Below, in pieces: positions 7,762-14,219 of a stretch of DNA of 22,075 bases. A program made the translations under genes and the position numbers. Each line of letters begins with the position of its first letter. Position 1 is the stretch's first letter. This DNA is from an uncultured Campylobacter sp. (lineage in GTDB: Bacteria > Campylobacterota > Campylobacteria > Campylobacterales > Campylobacteraceae). The stretch spans positions 1 through 22,075 of the forward strand of contig NZ_CALIJA010000193.1 in assembly GCF_938017615.1 (NCBI RefSeq). The letters run 5' to 3'. The notes beneath the pieces were generated by a model. That model was not told the origin of the DNA, searched no databases, and saw nothing but the letters and a program-made list of their open reading frames with translations.

Positions 7762-8718
7762 GTGGATATTAAAACCGTCATAGATTTAGAAAAGCAGCGC
7801 AAACGGCTCAAGAAAAGTCGCAAGCTTTGGAAAATTTTAAGTTATCTCGTAGCGTTTGCGGTTTTCGGTCCGATGCTTGCGCTAGCATTGATAATCATCT
7901 TTCGCGATTTTCCCAAACTTGATCTTGGCATAGAAAGTTTATTTCTTTTAGTCGCGTCTATTTTAGCAATAATCAGTACGAGGGATGAATTTTACGAGTG
8001 GATTTTTGAGCGTAAAACCGAGCGGTTTTTAATGCGCTACAAAGAGCTTTATCTCAAGCCCTATATCGAGAGCCTGGGCTTTTCGTATAAAATGGGCGCG
8101 CTTTTTCAGGAAAAAGAGGTAAGGCAAAGCGAGATATTTGACGGATTTGATAGATTTCGCGCGGATGATCTGGTTTGCGCGAACGTGGACGGCGTGGATT
8201 TTATGTTTTGCGACATAAGGTTGGAAAAAGACATCGGTACGGGAATTCCATTCGTTTTTAAAAATAATTATGCCACATTTTTCGAAGGACCCTTTTTCGT
8301 GGCAAATTTTAATAAAAAAATTCGCTCCGACGTTTTTGTTTTCTCGAATACGACACTGCCGCCGTCTGAGTTGCGGCACAAACTACTGGGTGGTCGCGAA
8401 ATACCAATAGATAACGCGGACTTCAATCAAAATTTTACGATCTATGCAAACGACGCAATGACGGTTATGTATGTTCTGACGCCGGCACTGATGGAGAAAA
8501 TTTTATCTCTTAAACAGCTCGTGAAATCGAATATCTCGCTGAGCTTCAAGCAAAATAAAATTTACATCGCGATAGCTCGCGGCGCCGATAGTTTCGAGCC
8601 GAGCTTGGATCAGCCGATACTCAATGCCCGCATCGCAAATGATATCAAAGCGGATCTGGACGCGATGCTGCAAATCGTAAAAATTCTAAAATTGAATGAA
8701 AAAATTTGGACGTCATAG
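7762..8718 (+). CDS. DUF3137-like membrane protein, copy 2
   Basis: This 318-residue paralogue of the gene at 6616 keeps the layout: LEKQRKRLKKSRK, two membrane helices (about 27-48 and 54-70), then YLKPYIESLGFSYK, DGVDFMFCDIR, GPFFVANFNKKIRSDVFVF and YVLTPALMEKILSL. It starts with GTG, with AGAGG about 9 bp upstream; the N-terminus aligns with copy 1 from this codon. The last 21 residues are identical to copy 1. Function is unknown. The non-ATG starts of both copies suggest low expression. The pair may act as homologues in one complex or simply be a recent duplication. Confidence 0.8.
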   Translation: MDIKTVIDLEKQRKRLKKSRKLWKILSYLVAFAVFGPMLALALIIIFRDFPKLDLGIESLFLLVASILAIISTRDEFYEWIFERKTERFLMRYKELYLKPYIESLGFSYKMGALFQEKEVRQSEIFDGFDRFRADDLVCANVDGVDFMFCDIRLEKDIGTGIPFVFKNNYATFFEGPFFVANFNKKIRSDVFVFSNTTLPPSELRHKLLGGREIPIDNADFNQNFTIYANDAMTVMYVLTPALMEKILSLKQLVKSNISLSFKQNKIYIAIARGADSFEPSLDQPILNARIANDIKADLDAMLQIVKILKLNEKIWTS

Positions 8719-8837
8719 CTAGGCGCAAGATGAAGCAAAGCAAGCGGGCGAAATAAGACAGGGAAAAGTAAGGCGAGCAGATGAAACAGGACGGCGCAGA
8801 ATAAAGCCGGGGCGAAATGAGCGAGCGCCGTGCGAGC
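8719..8837. other. 3' flank of copy 2, no gene
   Basis: First part of the 367-bp gap before the tRNA. The beginning resembles the flank of copy 1. The rest is purine-rich with repeated AAGCRAAGC/GGCGAAAT words. No ORF with a ribosome-binding site is seen. Confidence 0.4.
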
Positions 8838-9004
8838 GCGATAAAATTTCACGCTGAATTGCGGATTTTAGTAAGGAGATGAAATTTCGCGCAGGGTTTC
8901 GGCATGGGGATTTTGGCAAGATCGCGAAATTTCACGTAGAATTTCGACGGGGATTTTACGCCGCGGCGAAATCTTGTATAGAATTTCGGCAAGGATAAGA
9001 TGAT
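8838..9004. repeat. Four degenerate 39-43 bp tandem units
   Basis: Units start at 8838, 8881, 8924 and 8966. Each begins GCGAAATTTC or a variant, has a second GAATTTCGG-like block about 16 bases in, and in the first three a GGATTTTA-like block about 28 bases in. Units diverge at many sites, so this is an old or fast-changing repeat, not CRISPR. It lies directly upstream of the tRNA promoter. Confidence 0.6.
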
Positions 9005-9042
9005 AAAATTTTGGCGGAATTTTACGAAAAGTTAAAATTTGC

Positions 9043-9071
9043 TTGCTATTGAGAGATTTTTTTGATATACT
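9043..9071 (+). promoter_or_regulatory. tRNA-Val promoter
   Basis: TTGCTA at 9043-9048 and TATACT at 9066-9071 with a 17-bp spacer. Transcription would begin about 8 bp before the tRNA. The -35 match is better than at the protein genes here. Confidence 0.6.
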
Positions 9072-9085
9072 GCCGTTTCTTTTTT

Positions 9086-9161
9086 GGCCCCGTAACTCAG
9101 TTGGTAGAGTGTCACCTTGACATGGTGGAAGTCGTTGGTTCGAGTCCAATCGGGACCACCA
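9086..9161 (+). tRNA. tRNA-Val (anticodon GAC)
   Basis: The gene folds as a complete cloverleaf with encoded CCA. D stem ACTC/GAGT (9095-9098 with 9107-9110), anticodon stem TCACC/GGTGG around loop TTGACAT with anticodon GAC at 9119-9121, T stem GTTGG/CCAAT around TTCGAGT, discriminator A9158 and CCA 9159-9161. The acceptor stem GGCCCCG/CGGGACC has a C-A mismatch at pair 3-70, where GGTCCCG would pair perfectly. The tRNA is probably still functional, but the mismatch is unusual. It borders the AT-rich array that begins at 9352. Confidence 0.95.
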
Positions 9162-9254
9162 TTTAAGTTATTTTCAAATTTTAACCGCTTTATTTTCGCG
9201 CACAGCACTTATCTTAAATTTAGTTATTCCGACCCCTTTCATTTTTATTTTAGA

Positions 9255-9260
9255 TATAAT
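9255..9260 (+). promoter_or_regulatory. -10 box for immunity array
   Basis: TATAAT preceded by CATTTTTATTTTAGA, a T-rich upstream region typical of Campylobacter. A transcript starting near 9267 would have a leader of about 85 bases containing the hairpin at 9281-9323. Confidence 0.55.
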
Positions 9261-9280
9261 TTTTCCAGAAATACTATGAG

Positions 9281-9323
9281 ATCGATTAACCGATCGATGA
9301 GGTAAATTCTATCGGCAATCGAT
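9281..9323 (+). promoter_or_regulatory. 12-bp leader hairpin before immunity array
   Basis: ATCGATT (9281-9287) pairs with AATCGAT (9317-9323), and CCGAT (9290-9294) with ATCGG (9311-9315), leaving only AA opposite C between the two helices and a 16-base loop. The hairpin starts about 14 bases after the predicted transcription start and ends 10 bases before the AAAGGAG of the first gene. No U-run follows, so it is not a simple terminator. It could be a protein-binding site, an mRNA-stability or translation-control element, or a DNA operator. Confidence 0.5.
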
Positions 9324-9351
9324 TAAATTTAGAAAGGAGTATCGGCGATAT

Positions 9352-9612
9352 ATGGGGCAGTATGTTATAAAAACCTTAGACTATTGCGCAGAAAAGGGAC
9401 TGCAGCTACAATTGGAAAAGGACTTCGCGATCTCCGTCGATACTCCAGGAAACGAAGTTACTATAAGGGCAAATAAAAGCGGACTTATATCTCTTGCCAG
9501 GCATCTGCTTACTTTAGCGCAAGATTCTGCGCCGAAACATTCGCATATACATCTGGATGAGTATAATTCGCTTGAGGAGGGCTCGGCGGAACTTATATTG
9601 GAGAAAATATGA
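9352..9612 (+). CDS. Imm32-type immunity protein
   Basis: The 86-residue product matches my memory of the Imm32 family, small proteins that neutralise a cognate polymorphic-toxin domain in the producing cell and its kin. Seen are a beta-rich N-terminus, VTIRANKSGLISLARHLLTL (36-55), and the closing block SHIHLDEYNSLEEGSAELIL (64-83). The length is normal for Imm32. AAAGGAG lies 12 bp upstream of the ATG, slightly long spacing. The stop overlaps the next small ORF in ATGA. No toxin gene adjoins it, so it is an orphan immunity gene or its toxin lies elsewhere. Family assignment is from motif recognition, without a profile search. Confidence 0.72.
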   Translation: MGQYVIKTLDYCAEKGLQLQLEKDFAISVDTPGNEVTIRANKSGLISLARHLLTLAQDSAPKHSHIHLDEYNSLEEGSAELILEKI

Positions 9613-9701
9613 ACACGAATAGCATCAATGTAGATGGAAAGAGTTATTATACTCCGCAATCAAAGGGAATGGGATTATACTTGACGGCGCTCGATAAATA
9701 A
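9609..9701 (+). CDS. Small 30-residue ORF coupled to Imm32 gene
   Basis: ATG at 9609 overlaps the TGA of the Imm32 gene by four bases (ATGA), the classical arrangement for termination-reinitiation. The product begins MNTNSINVDGKSYYTPQSKG and ends LYLTALDK. It has no membrane segment. It could be a genuine small protein or the surviving N-terminus of a larger gene, since the next array gene starts only 30 bp later. No family is recognised. Confidence 0.4.
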   Translation: MNTNSINVDGKSYYTPQSKGMGLYLTALDK

Positions 9702-9731
9702 CGGCATAGTGCGCAAAAGGAGAATAAATCA

Positions 9732-10229
9732 GTGCTGCCGAATAAAATTTATATAAAAGACGATCCTCTAACTATCGATGAGGAACTTATGGGGCATGAG
9801 TATCATAAATTAGATATTAAAATTCTAGAAGACAAAAAGCTTGTGGTATTGGGTTTTACTACGAATTTGGCTATGTATTATTTCGCAAAAAACATTTTAA
9901 CATTCTCGTATAATGAAAGGGTCTCATACCTAGAGCTTTTCCCTTATGAATATTGGGTGGGAGGAGCGCGATTTGCAAAAAATAGCGCTCAATTATGCAT
10001 AGATATAGAGGAATTTATTAAAATAGACGAAGCGGAGTGCTGCATAGCGGATGATATGGACAGGTATAAATTTAGGCTGGATTTTAAAACATTCTACCAA
10101 AGCGTTACATTTTATTTCCCTAGTACGAAGGATTATATAAATTTCGCCAAATACCTGCTAAGTATGAGTATCTACAATAGAAAAAATAGGGTAAAATTTT
10201 ATAGTGAAGATTATACGTTGATTTTGTAA
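9732..10229 (+). CDS. Probable immunity protein, two Imm32-like halves
   Basis: 165 residues, GTG start with AAGGAG 9 bp upstream; an ATG start would be far inside. I know no name for it. Two 36-residue stretches align with each other without gaps, 39-74 (...YYFAKNILTFSYNERVSYL...) and 126-161 (...INFAKYLLSMSIYNRKNRV...). Both align with residues 36-71 of the preceding Imm32 protein (...SLARHLLTLAQD...), with the same strand-helix-strand spacing and a closing Y. The protein may therefore be a doubled Imm32-like fold. Its place in the array supports an immunity role. The middle has a cysteine pair (ECCIADD) and is acidic. Confidence 0.75.
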   Translation: MLPNKIYIKDDPLTIDEELMGHEYHKLDIKILEDKKLVVLGFTTNLAMYYFAKNILTFSYNERVSYLELFPYEYWVGGARFAKNSAQLCIDIEEFIKIDEAECCIADDMDRYKFRLDFKTFYQSVTFYFPSTKDYINFAKYLLSMSIYNRKNRVKFYSEDYTLIL

Positions 10230-10367
10230 TATTGCAGGTTTGTTATATGAGGAATTTAAAACGATCAAGAATAAAATTTATCCCTCATAGAGATCAAATT
10301 TAAGGATCAGACGGTATGGCGCAAAACGCTATGAATGAAGCAGATCATAACGAAAAGGAGCAACGCA

Positions 10368-10772
10368 ATGCTAGATAGAATTGCCGCTTTTTTGACAGGC
10401 ATAATGTGCTTCTTATATCTTATAAATTTTACGGTACATAAACATGTAAAAATAGGCGAGAAATATATTAAATTTGATGATGCGGGTAGTTTGTGGATAT
10501 TACCTGCAATCGCATTTATAGTAATAGGTATTTCTGGCTTTTATTTTGCCTTCCGCTCTGAAAAGAGCATAAAAAGATATCCGAAGTATATGTGGTGTGC
10601 AGACTGCGGTAAATTTTACATGTACGAGGACGTCAAAGATACGGATCAAATTTGCCCGGACTACGGCAAAAAGCTAACGGAGTATAATGACGGCGACTAC
10701 TGGCGAAGAAACGCTCCTCATCAAGGCGTTAAACCCCCAAAGCCCAAAAAGCGTAAATTTAAAAAGCGATGA
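10368..10772 (+). CDS. Membrane protein with degenerate zinc ribbon, copy 1
   Basis: 134 residues. I chose ATG 10368 because AAGGAG sits 7 bp upstream and because the paralogue at 10806 starts with the same MLxRI; an upstream ATG at 10335 has no such site. Two membrane helices (about 5-22 and 44-62) are followed by AFRSEKSIKRYPKYM and a ribbon, CADCGKFY...ICPDYGKKL, in which the fourth metal cysteine is replaced by tyrosine. The C-terminus is strongly basic (PPKPKKRKFKKR). It may be an immunity protein against a membrane-active toxin, but this is inferred only from context. It shares its leader motif and about half its residues with the next gene. Confidence 0.78.
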   Translation: MLDRIAAFLTGIMCFLYLINFTVHKHVKIGEKYIKFDDAGSLWILPAIAFIVIGISGFYFAFRSEKSIKRYPKYMWCADCGKFYMYEDVKDTDQICPDYGKKLTEYNDGDYWRRNAPHQGVKPPKPKKRKFKKR

Positions 10773-10805
10773 AATTTTGATTTGTTATACGAGGAATATA
10801 TAAAA

Positions 10806-11237
10806 ATGCTAAATAGAATTTTTGCATTAATCGGCTTTTTTGCTTTTTTCGCATGGGGACTGGCGGCCGCTTTATTGGGAAAAGTCGATATAAAGCCAGG
10901 CTTTATGGAATCGGTAAAGCTTGAAAGCGCGTATCTGCGTATCATCATAGGAATTTTATGCTTTGCGGCGTGCGCTTTCTTTGCGTATCTCGCCTTTCGC
11001 TCCGAAAAAAGCATAAAATATTATCCTAAATTTATGCGTTGCAAAGGGTGCCTTAAATTTTATAATTTCTCGGACGTTAAAGATAGGAGTGTTTGCCCTA
11101 AGTGCGGAGGCGAACTGCAAGATTATGCCGAGATAGAAAAGTGGAATCAAATAGAAAAGAATAAAAAGCTTGAGAAATATTTTAAATTTGAAAAAGAGTG
11201 GCTAAAGATGATAAAAAAACAAGGGAGCGAGAAATAA
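10806..11237 (+). CDS. Membrane protein with zinc ribbon, copy 2
   Basis: 143 residues, start at ATG 10806 with GAGGAA 9 bp upstream. Two membrane helices (about 5-25 and 43-63) are followed by AFRSEKSIKYYPKFMRCKGC and ...SVCPKCGGEL, an intact four-cysteine ribbon (CxxC...CxxC). A charged helical tail (IEKWNQIEKNKKLEKYFKF) follows. It is a paralogue of the previous gene, whose ribbon has lost one cysteine. The ribbon would face the cytoplasm if the N-terminus is also inside. The family is unknown to me. The next gene begins one base after its stop codon. Confidence 0.8.
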   Translation: MLNRIFALIGFFAFFAWGLAAALLGKVDIKPGFMESVKLESAYLRIIIGILCFAACAFFAYLAFRSEKSIKYYPKFMRCKGCLKFYNFSDVKDRSVCPKCGGELQDYAEIEKWNQIEKNKKLEKYFKFEKEWLKMIKKQGSEK

Positions 11238-11238
11238 A

Positions 11239-11646
11239 ATGATAAATTATAAAAATATCGGTTCTATTTACGAGCTTGACTCTTTATCGAAAAGCAGCTC
11301 GGATATATATTTGCTTATCGGATCGCACTTTATGGATAAGATAGATATCTTTAGTAATATCACAACGGATTTTCTTATAGGCGTAAAGTGGATATTCTTC
11401 TACGCAGAGAAAGCGTCGCGATTAGAAGATATCTTTGATGGTTTTATAGAGCGGCACGATTTATTGGATATCGTTACATTGTCATACGGAATCGATGAAA
11501 AAACAGAGCTTGTAAATCTATTTTTATCCAAGATTACTCCAACAACTATGGGCGTATCGATAATAGATGAGAAAAATGCCGCCGAAAACGATCTATTACG
11601 TGAAATTCTAAAAGGTGTAAATGATAAAAATAGCGATAAAATTTAA
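11239..11646 (+). CDS. Uncharacterised array protein, 135 aa
   Basis: I cannot name the family. The 135 residues are acidic and mixed alpha/beta without a signal or membrane segment, containing VKWIFFYAEKASRLEDIFDG and FIERHDLLDIVTLSYG. It starts one base after the stop of the zinc-ribbon gene, with GAGCGAG just upstream, and the next gene starts 13 bp after it, so all three are surely on one transcript. Size, acidity and place fit a single-domain immunity protein; that is inference. Confidence 0.75.
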   Translation: MINYKNIGSIYELDSLSKSSSDIYLLIGSHFMDKIDIFSNITTDFLIGVKWIFFYAEKASRLEDIFDGFIERHDLLDIVTLSYGIDEKTELVNLFLSKITPTTMGVSIIDEKNAAENDLLREILKGVNDKNSDKI

Positions 11647-11659
11647 AATGAGGTGAAAT

Positions 11660-12187
11660 ATGCAGCAAAATGAAGAATTGTATTATTTAATAGCTGGATT
11701 CATGTACGATTGGTGCGATATAGAGCTGTTTTGCGATGAATTTTATAAGATGTATGATTTGGAATCTCTATATTGTGCAACCAATAAAGCGGAAGAGCAG
11801 GCATTAAAAGAATTGGATATGATGACGGGTAGATTTTCTGAGTTTGATGAAGATTTTAAAAAGGCTCCTAACGTATTTTTTAAAGAAGGCGAGATAAGGC
11901 AAAAGGCAGAAGAAATTTTTCGATTATTTTCTAATATCAAAATTTCAAAAGAGGAATTTTTTAGATTTTTGAAAGAGCAGAGAGGGTTAAATTTTCGGAT
12001 TGGCGTTGATTTGGGCGAAGGCTATGTAATGTGCCCGAATTGCTCCAACGCAATGAAAGTAGATGGGCGCCAAAGCGTGATTACATGCGATAATAAATAT
12101 TGCATCACTAAGCTTATCAATCCTTTAGCAAAATTAACGCTTGCAAAGATCGAGAGTGCGAAATACAATGGCCAAGAAGCCGATTAA
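11660..12187 (+). CDS. Array protein with C-terminal zinc ribbon, 175 aa
   Basis: GAGGTGA precedes the ATG at good spacing. The first 110 residues are helical and acidic (LIAGFMYDWCDIELFCDEFY, RFSEFDEDFKKAPNVFF), a pattern that reminds me of small helical bacteriocin-immunity proteins such as colicin D immunity, though I cannot claim homology. The last 50 residues hold CPNCSNAMKVDGRQSVITC with a further DNKYC, a four-cysteine ribbon of the CxxC...CxxxxC kind. No membrane segment is present. Cytoplasmic and probably metal-binding; function unknown. Confidence 0.77.
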   Translation: MQQNEELYYLIAGFMYDWCDIELFCDEFYKMYDLESLYCATNKAEEQALKELDMMTGRFSEFDEDFKKAPNVFFKEGEIRQKAEEIFRLFSNIKISKEEFFRFLKEQRGLNFRIGVDLGEGYVMCPNCSNAMKVDGRQSVITCDNKYCITKLINPLAKLTLAKIESAKYNGQEAD

Positions 12188-12233
12188 AAGGTTCAAGCGG
12201 ACAAATCTTTGCTAAACCATAGAAAGGAGCACA

Positions 12234-12587
12234 ATGCTAAGCGGAAGAGAAATTTACGAGAATTTTTTGTTAAGATTCTCGGACAACGAACGCGATATTA
12301 TGAAAAATTTGGCGAGAAATATATATGAACTAAACAAAAGAGAGTTTATCATTGAGTTTGATGAAAATAATATATACAAAGTCAGATTTTATGACGATTT
12401 TGAAGGATGCTGTGATCCAGGTCTTGAAGAAGGAGAAGAGGGATGGGATGAGCTATTTTTTGGATTTGAATTTGTAGTTTTAGAGGTTTTATCGACGCGA
12501 GCTGTAAAATTTAAAAAGGGTGATTATATCGAAATAAACCATAAAAACTATCCTAAAATATTTGATATGGATAGAAATTTGATTTAG
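12234..12587 (+). CDS. Acidic array protein, 117 aa
   Basis: AAAGGAG lies at the correct distance before ATG 12234. The protein is short, single-domain and strongly acidic, with FYDDFEGCCDPGLEEGEEGW followed by DELFFGFEFVVLEVL and a C-terminal YIEINHKNYPKIF. Acidic surfaces of this kind are common in immunity proteins that mimic nucleic acid or block basic nucleases, but no family is recognised. No signal or membrane segment. Same strand and close packing as its neighbours. Confidence 0.72.
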   Translation: MLSGREIYENFLLRFSDNERDIMKNLARNIYELNKREFIIEFDENNIYKVRFYDDFEGCCDPGLEEGEEGWDELFFGFEFVVLEVLSTRAVKFKKGDYIEINHKNYPKIFDMDRNLI

Positions 12588-12621
12588 ATATGATGATTTA
12601 ATAGAATTATGGAGAAAATAG

Positions 12622-12735
12622 ATGCTTATTTTAGTAGGGCAGGAATTCCGCATAGAGAGCATGATTCGAGAAGTCATAAAAGAATGGGATAAATATAATT
12701 TAGGCTCGAACGATGGAGCATTCAAATTAAATTAG
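12622..12735 (+). CDS. Small ORF or gene remnant, 37 aa
   Basis: ATG 12622 has GGAG 7 bp upstream and gives a 37-residue product, MLILVGQEFRIESMIREVIK then EWDKYNLGSNDGAFKLN. The last part looks like the end of a normal globular protein, so this may be what is left of a deleted immunity gene. A second overlapping frame from ATG 12609 is 27 codons long and looks less protein-like. The ORF fills the gap between two array genes. Confidence 0.35.
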   Translation: MLILVGQEFRIESMIREVIKEWDKYNLGSNDGAFKLN

Positions 12736-12764
12736 GTAGCAAAAACAAAAAATAGGATTTTAAT

Positions 12765-13247
12765 ATGATAGAAAATGAATTTGAATTTTTAATTGCCTCC
12801 GTGCCGGATAGAGAAAAAGTAGTAGCCGAGATTTGGCATATGGACAGAGAGGCTTTAATAGAGATCAACCATGAAACGAATAAGCTTTTGGTCGCTGCTA
12901 CCGAGACTCGGCATAATATCAATTTTTACGAGCTTATATGGGCGCTATATGCTGGGGGATTATGGCTAAAAGATGGAAATCAAACACCGAATTTTACGGA
13001 GCAATTTGAGAAATTTTCAAAAAGAAACGGAAGATGTTCGGAAAATATCTTTAAATTTACAAGATATGAAAATAAAGTGAGTATAGAACATAAAGGCAAT
13101 CTAATAGCGCATGTCATAAAAGATGGCGACGCCCTATCGGTAGGTTTGTTAAATTTTGGATTTGAATTAAAAGACTGCGTAGAGCTCGAAAATTTCGTAT
13201 GGGCTTTGCAAAATTCCAAAAAGCTGCTAGATGGCGCAGTTGTCTAA
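12765..13247 (+). CDS. Probable immunity protein, 160 aa
   Basis: The N-terminal phrase FEFLIASVPDREKVVAEIWH followed by MDREALIEINHE resembles small proteins found beside polymorphic toxins in Neisseria and related genera; this is recall and not verified. The rest is mixed alpha/beta, with INFYELIWALYAGGLWLKDG and a C-terminal helix ELENFVWALQNSKKLL. No membrane segment. AGGAT lies upstream of the ATG. It may consist of two halves (1-75 and 85-160) that both end in a helix followed by a short tail. Confidence 0.75.
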   Translation: MIENEFEFLIASVPDREKVVAEIWHMDREALIEINHETNKLLVAATETRHNINFYELIWALYAGGLWLKDGNQTPNFTEQFEKFSKRNGRCSENIFKFTRYENKVSIEHKGNLIAHVIKDGDALSVGLLNFGFELKDCVELENFVWALQNSKKLLDGAVV

Positions 13248-13281
13248 GTATCGCGGTAAAAACATATATGAGGGAAAACAA

Positions 13282-13650
13282 ATGACCGATTATTTCGTAA
13301 GAAAAGAAAGCGCAATAAAATTAAATAAGCTTTTGGGGTTAGATTCGACAGGAGATGAGCAAGATTGGGAGCTAGAATTAGCAAATATCGGTAAAATTAC
13401 GTCAATGCTAAATTTGCTAGAAGACAAGACATTAAATTTCCACGATAAGATTGCTCTGTCGCATTTAATTGTCGCTTCGTTTGAGAAAGAGGATGAAGAG
13501 CTAGGCGCGGTAGACGGGGATAGGATTAAAATATTTGCCGACTTTCTGGGCAATAACTTGCAAATTAAAAATATCATACGAGAATATTGGATAGTTGCGT
13601 ATGGAAATTTGAGTAGAAATTTAGCCTATTTGATATTTGGGGATAAATAA
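13282..13650 (+). CDS. Uncharacterised array protein, 122 aa
   Basis: The start is set at ATG 13282 because GAGG lies 8 bp upstream. A longer reading from 13231 would overlap the previous gene by 17 bp without a ribosome-binding site. The product is helical and acidic (LNLLEDKTLNFHDKIALSHL, ASFEKEDEELGAVDGDRIKI), with no signal, membrane segment or cysteine motif. I do not recognise the family. Position and size suggest an immunity protein. The next gene follows after 11 bp. Confidence 0.7.
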   Translation: MTDYFVRKESAIKLNKLLGLDSTGDEQDWELELANIGKITSMLNLLEDKTLNFHDKIALSHLIVASFEKEDEELGAVDGDRIKIFADFLGNNLQIKNIIREYWIVAYGNLSRNLAYLIFGDK

Positions 13651-13661
13651 AGGATTAAATA

Positions 13662-14219
13662 ATGCAGCCCAAAATTAGAAATTTGTGTTTATCGTTAGAA
13701 AATAGAATTTTAAATCTACATCCTTTTAATCCCGAGCAAGTATGTTGCTGTATAGCGACATGGTTTATTGAAAATAAAATTTTGTTTCTTATGAAAGAAT
13801 ACGACGGCTGCGGTTTGGACGAACTTTTAAAGTTAAATTTTAAAGATTATCCTACCGAGCTATCGATTTACGGCGACGGAAAAGCGAAGGATCTCTTGGG
13901 TGCAAAGATCATCAAATCGGACAGATACCGCTTGATAAATAAAATTAAAGCGCTGAAAGATCAAAAGAGCTTAAGACTAGTCTACGAGGAATTAAACTCG
14001 ATTGTATTTGACAGCTTGGTAGTTAGCGTGGATTTGGACTTGGCGTGCGAATGCCCGCAATGGTCGTCTAGCGATTATAGGATTATGCTAAACGAAGCGA
14101 CGGACAAAATCGTTTTTGCCTGTATAAACTGCGAGAAGAAATTTTATCCGCATACTCTTACCGAGTGCCACATAGATTGTAATCTTACTATTCCTAAACG
14201 CGGATATTTTATCAATTAA
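13662..14219 (+). CDS. Cysteine-rich array protein, 185 aa
   Basis: Last gene of the array. AAGGAT precedes the ATG. The protein contains CCC near residue 30, CECPQW near 123 and FACINCEKKFYPHTLTECHI near 145, enough cysteines and histidines for a zinc site in the C-terminal part. The middle is helical (KIKALKDQKSLRLVYEELNS). No membrane segment. I do not recognise the family. It shares the AT-rich composition of its neighbours and is followed by a GC-rich hairpin at 14353. Confidence 0.75.
   Translation: MQPKIRNLCLSLENRILNLHPFNPEQVCCCIATWFIENKILFLMKEYDGCGLDELLKLNFKDYPTELSIYGDGKAKDLLGAKIIKSDRYRLINKIKALKDQKSLRLVYEELNSIVFDSLVVSVDLDLACECPQWSSSDYRIMLNEATDKIVFACINCEKKFYPHTLTECHIDCNLTIPKRGYFIN

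Noticed and set aside
8838..9004. CRISPR array
   Set aside because: Repeat units vary in every copy and adjoin without unique spacers; no cas genes.
9117..9305. 62-codon plus-strand ORF starting inside the tRNA
   Set aside because: It begins in the tRNA anticodon region and covers the promoter and leader hairpin of the array; no ribosome-binding site.
12609..12692. 27-codon ORF beginning MEKIDAYFSRAG
   Set aside because: It overlaps the better-supported small ORF at 12622 in another frame and its C-terminus (HREHDSRSHKRMG) is not protein-like.
13231..13281. Longer start for the gene ending at 13650
   Set aside because: It would overlap the previous gene and lacks a ribosome-binding site; ATG 13282 has GAGG at good spacing.
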